Shown here: positions 7,278 through 9,770 of the stretch, in pieces
Numbering within the stretch: the stretch's first letter is position 1
How the letters are laid out: every line of letters starts with the position of its first letter
DNA from: Gemmatimonadota bacterium
GTDB lineage: Bacteria; Gemmatimonadota; Gemmatimonadetes; Gemmatimonadales; GWC2-71-9
Assembly: GCA_024640185.1 (NCBI GenBank)
Contig: JAHEFN010000067.1
Span: forward strand, 1-9,770
Reading direction: 5' to 3'
DNA length: 9,770 nt
Made by a program: the position numbers and the translations under genes
The notes under the pieces: model-generated
Seen by the model: the letters and a program-made list of their open reading frames with translations, nothing else
Told to the model about the DNA's origin: nothing
Database searches by the model: none

Positions 7278-7301
7278 CGTGAGTTGGCCGCCAGGCGCGA
7301 T

Positions 7302-7354
7302 CGCGATTTAGCAATTGTTTAACGTGGCTGCAAGCAGCGGCAAATGACCACGGG
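7302..7354 (-). promoter_or_regulatory. SAM-II riboswitch aptamer upstream of metX
   Basis: Read on the minus strand, this stretch carries the conserved blocks of the SAM-II (metA-type) riboswitch in order. CGTGG (7352-7348) pairs with CCACG (7327-7323) to form P1. Between them lie TCATTTG (consensus TGATTTG) and GCTTGCAG. After P1 come TTAAACAA (7322-7315) and GCTAAA (7312-7307). In known members the loop after P1's first strand pairs with the region around CAAG to form an H-type pseudoknot binding S-adenosylmethionine. Here the visible pseudoknot pairing is UUG/CAA plus possible GC/GC across a 2-nt bulge, weaker than usual. The element sits 13-15 nt after the predicted transcription start and before metX-metB, exactly the expected gene context. 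SAM binding would lower metX expression. Known SAM-II elements usually mask the ribosome site directly; here the start is about 80 nt downstream. Confidence 0.85.
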
Positions 7355-7373
7355 GTCCTTCGATTGTGGCCGC

Positions 7374-7403
7374 ATCCTAACCGCGAGAATCCGTGCCCGT
7401 CAA
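7374..7403 (-). promoter_or_regulatory. Sigma70-type promoter for the metX-metB operon
   Basis: On the minus strand TTGACG (7403-7398) and TAGGAT (7379-7374) match the -35 and -10 consensus at 5/6 and 4/6 positions, 18 nt apart. Transcription would start near 7367, about 15 nt before the SAM-II aptamer, which fits a riboswitch leader. Confidence 0.6.
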
Positions 7404-7431
7404 GCGTCCCGCTCGCCGGCAGCCGATTCCC

Positions 7432-7440
7432 TGCTATCTT
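7432..7440 (+). promoter_or_regulatory. Extended -10 promoter giving a leaderless ettA mRNA
   Basis: TGCTATCTT is an extended -10 element (TG, one base, TATCTT at 7435-7440). Seven bases separate it from the ATG at 7448, so the transcript would begin at or next to the A of the start codon. No Shine-Dalgarno precedes the ATG (the spacer is CGCCCCC) and no good -35 is seen. Confidence 0.55.
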
Positions 7441-7447
7441 CGCCCCC

Positions 7448-9124
<1,677 letters not shown>

Positions 9125-9128
9125 GGGC

Positions 9129-9587
9129 TCAGCGCAGCTGGTCGACCTCGGCGTAGTCGATCACCGGCACGACCAGGCGGACCTCGCCGGCGACCGCGAA
9201 GTGCAGCATCACCACCACCGAGTCACCGCGCAGCAGGCGGGGAAGTGGCGGCTCCAGCATCAGGTGCAAGCGGCCGGGGGCGAGCACCAGCGAGTCACCG
9301 CCCGGCACCGATAGCGAGGTGATCGCTGCCATCCCGCCACCGTGGATCATCACCCGGGTGCTCGACGGCGACGAGACGCGCTGGAGGGTGTCCCCTTGGG
9401 CCCCCAGATTGTGAATCACCCCGTAGACCGGCATCGGTGCGTCGGTGAACGGCGGCAGGGCGAAGAATGTGTGGAGTTCGAGCGTCCCGACCGTTACCTT
9501 GGACGACGCCACGCCCCTCAGCAACGGATCGCGGGTGGCGCACCCCATCAGCAGGCAGACGACGGTCATCACGGCGAGGGTTCTCAT
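9129..9587 (-). CDS. PCu(A)C-type copper chaperone lipoprotein
   Basis: This 152-aa protein resembles periplasmic PCu(A)C copper chaperones, which hold Cu(I) and deliver it to the CuA site of cytochrome oxidase. MRTLAVMTVVCLLMGC is a lipoprotein signal with lipobox LMGC and Cys16. The mature part follows the family: PVYGVIHNLGAQGDTL, SSPSSTRVMIHGGGM, a PGGDSLVLAPGRLHLM block (95-110), then RGDSVVVMLHF and AGEVRLVVPV. The copper ligands are His82, Met86, His108 and Met110. Met86 to His108 keeps the family's 21-residue spacing and HxM is intact, but the first His is 3 rather than about 10 residues before Met, so the loop is shortened. An upstream start at 9716 would overlap the divergent gene and is rejected. 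No Shine-Dalgarno is seen; a -10 element 6 nt before the ATG suggests a leaderless mRNA. The divergent neighbour looks like CopC, supporting copper handling. Confidence 0.8.
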   Translation of the reverse strand: MRTLAVMTVVCLLMGCATRDPLLRGVASSKVTVGTLELHTFFALPPFTDAPMPVYGVIHNLGAQGDTLQRVSSPSSTRVMIHGGGMAAITSLSVPGGDSLVLAPGRLHLMLEPPLPRLLRGDSVVVMLHFAVAGEVRLVVPVIDYAEVDQLR

Positions 9588-9593
9588 GAGTGC

Positions 9594-9599
9594 AACGTA
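9594..9599 (-). promoter_or_regulatory. -10 element for a leaderless PCu(A)C mRNA
   Basis: TACGTT on the minus strand lies 6 nt before the ATG at 9587, so transcription would start at the A of the start codon. No ribosome site is visible and no clear -35 was found. The arrangement resembles that before ettA. Confidence 0.4.
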
Positions 9600-9617
9600 C
9601 CCAGATGGCGGTGGCGA

Positions 9618-9770
9618 ATGAGGCGCATGGGCCTTGGCGTGGGTGTGGTCTCTGCCCTGACTGGGCTGTTGGCCCTCGGCGCCATCACCCCGAGGCCGGC
9701 GGCCTCGGCAATGCACTTGCGCCTGACGGCGTCGAGACCGGCCGCCGACACCGTGCTGGCCACCTCGCCG
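9618..9770 (+). CDS. CopC-like copper-binding protein, N-terminal part, runs off the window
   Basis: These 51 codons start at the ATG at 9618 (a second ATG at 9627 is also possible) and stay open to the window end. Residues 1-31 form a signal peptide (two Arg, a Gly/Val/Leu/Ala core, cleavage likely after ASA). The mature start MHLRLTASRPAADTVLATSP closely resembles the CopC/PcoC amino terminus, a small periplasmic cupredoxin-like copper carrier in which a His at or next to the mature N-terminus binds Cu(II); here His33 would be that residue. Only about 20 mature residues are visible, so a CopC domain fused to CopD, or another protein with a similar start, is possible. Only 30 nt separate it from the divergent PCu(A)C gene. 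Codons 25-31 contain a perfect inverted repeat. The upstream GGCGG (9607-9611) is a weak ribosome site. Confidence 0.62.
   Translation, partial: MRRMGLGVGVVSALTGLLALGAITPRPAASAMHLRLTASRPAADTVLATSP
9690..9708 (+). repeat. Perfect 8-bp inverted repeat in the copC-like signal-peptide region
   Basis: CCGAGGCC (9690-9697), GGC, then GGCCTCGG (9701-9708) forms a perfect stem with a 3-nt loop in the signal-peptide codons. It may affect early translation or be a by-product of the GC-rich Pro/Ala codons. Confidence 0.4.

Noticed and set aside
7296..7305. CGCGATCGCG palindrome as an operator
   Set aside because: Short self-complementary GC words are common in such DNA and there is no second copy nearby; it is noted only as part of the riboswitch spacer.
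9588..9716. N-terminal extension of the PCu(A)C gene to 9716
   Set aside because: It would place 43 His/Pro/Arg-rich residues before a perfect lipoprotein signal and overlap the divergent CopC-like gene.

Overview
The window is high-GC bacterial DNA packed with genes. The exported S9 peptidase with an Arg/Gly-rich insert, the twin sorbosone-dehydrogenase-like proteins, the DUF885 lipoprotein and the promoter style (-10 boxes 6-7 nt before ATG) suggest a Gemmatimonadota-like or related soil/aquatic lineage. That placement is inference; no rRNA or marker gene is present to fix it.

Layout. Positions 1-7220 hold seven genes, all on the minus strand. In transcription order they are: metX-like homoserine O-acyltransferase (7220-6264), metB cystathionine gamma-synthase (6280-5078, overlapping metX by 17 nt), a secreted sorbosone/PQQ-dehydrogenase-like propeller (5038-3791), a DUF885 lipoprotein with a metallopeptidase-like motif (3756-2467), a second propeller paralogue (2390-1167), an exported single-Cys peroxiredoxin (1156-608), and the N-terminal part of a DPP IV-type S9 peptidase (505 to beyond base 1). 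The 224-nt region between metX and the divergent gene carries a sigma70-type promoter, a SAM-II riboswitch aptamer and a strong GC hairpin, all reading toward metX. Positions 7448-9124 (+) encode EttA, the ABC-F translational throttle. Four bases beyond its stop, the convergent gene 9587-9129 (-) encodes a PCu(A)C-type copper-chaperone lipoprotein. It is divergent, across 30 nt, from a partial + strand gene (9618-9770, running off the end) that looks like CopC.

How the genes work together. MetX activates homoserine by acylation, and MetB replaces the acyl group with cysteine to make cystathionine on the way to methionine. The SAM-II element would shut this off when SAM is abundant. The five genes after metB all encode proteins with export signals and look like a periplasmic/outer-membrane set for oxidation, peptide cleavage and peroxide detoxification. 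Gaps of 10-102 nt and no convincing intrinsic terminator leave open that some are co-transcribed with metXB. At the right end, PCu(A)C and CopC form a periplasmic copper-handling pair.

The most notable points are the SAM-II riboswitch with an unusually long spacer to the start codon, the duplicated propeller genes flanking DUF885, two likely leaderless promoters, and a contracted copper motif in the PCu(A)C protein. I see no tRNA, rRNA, CRISPR array, insertion sequence or phage gene.
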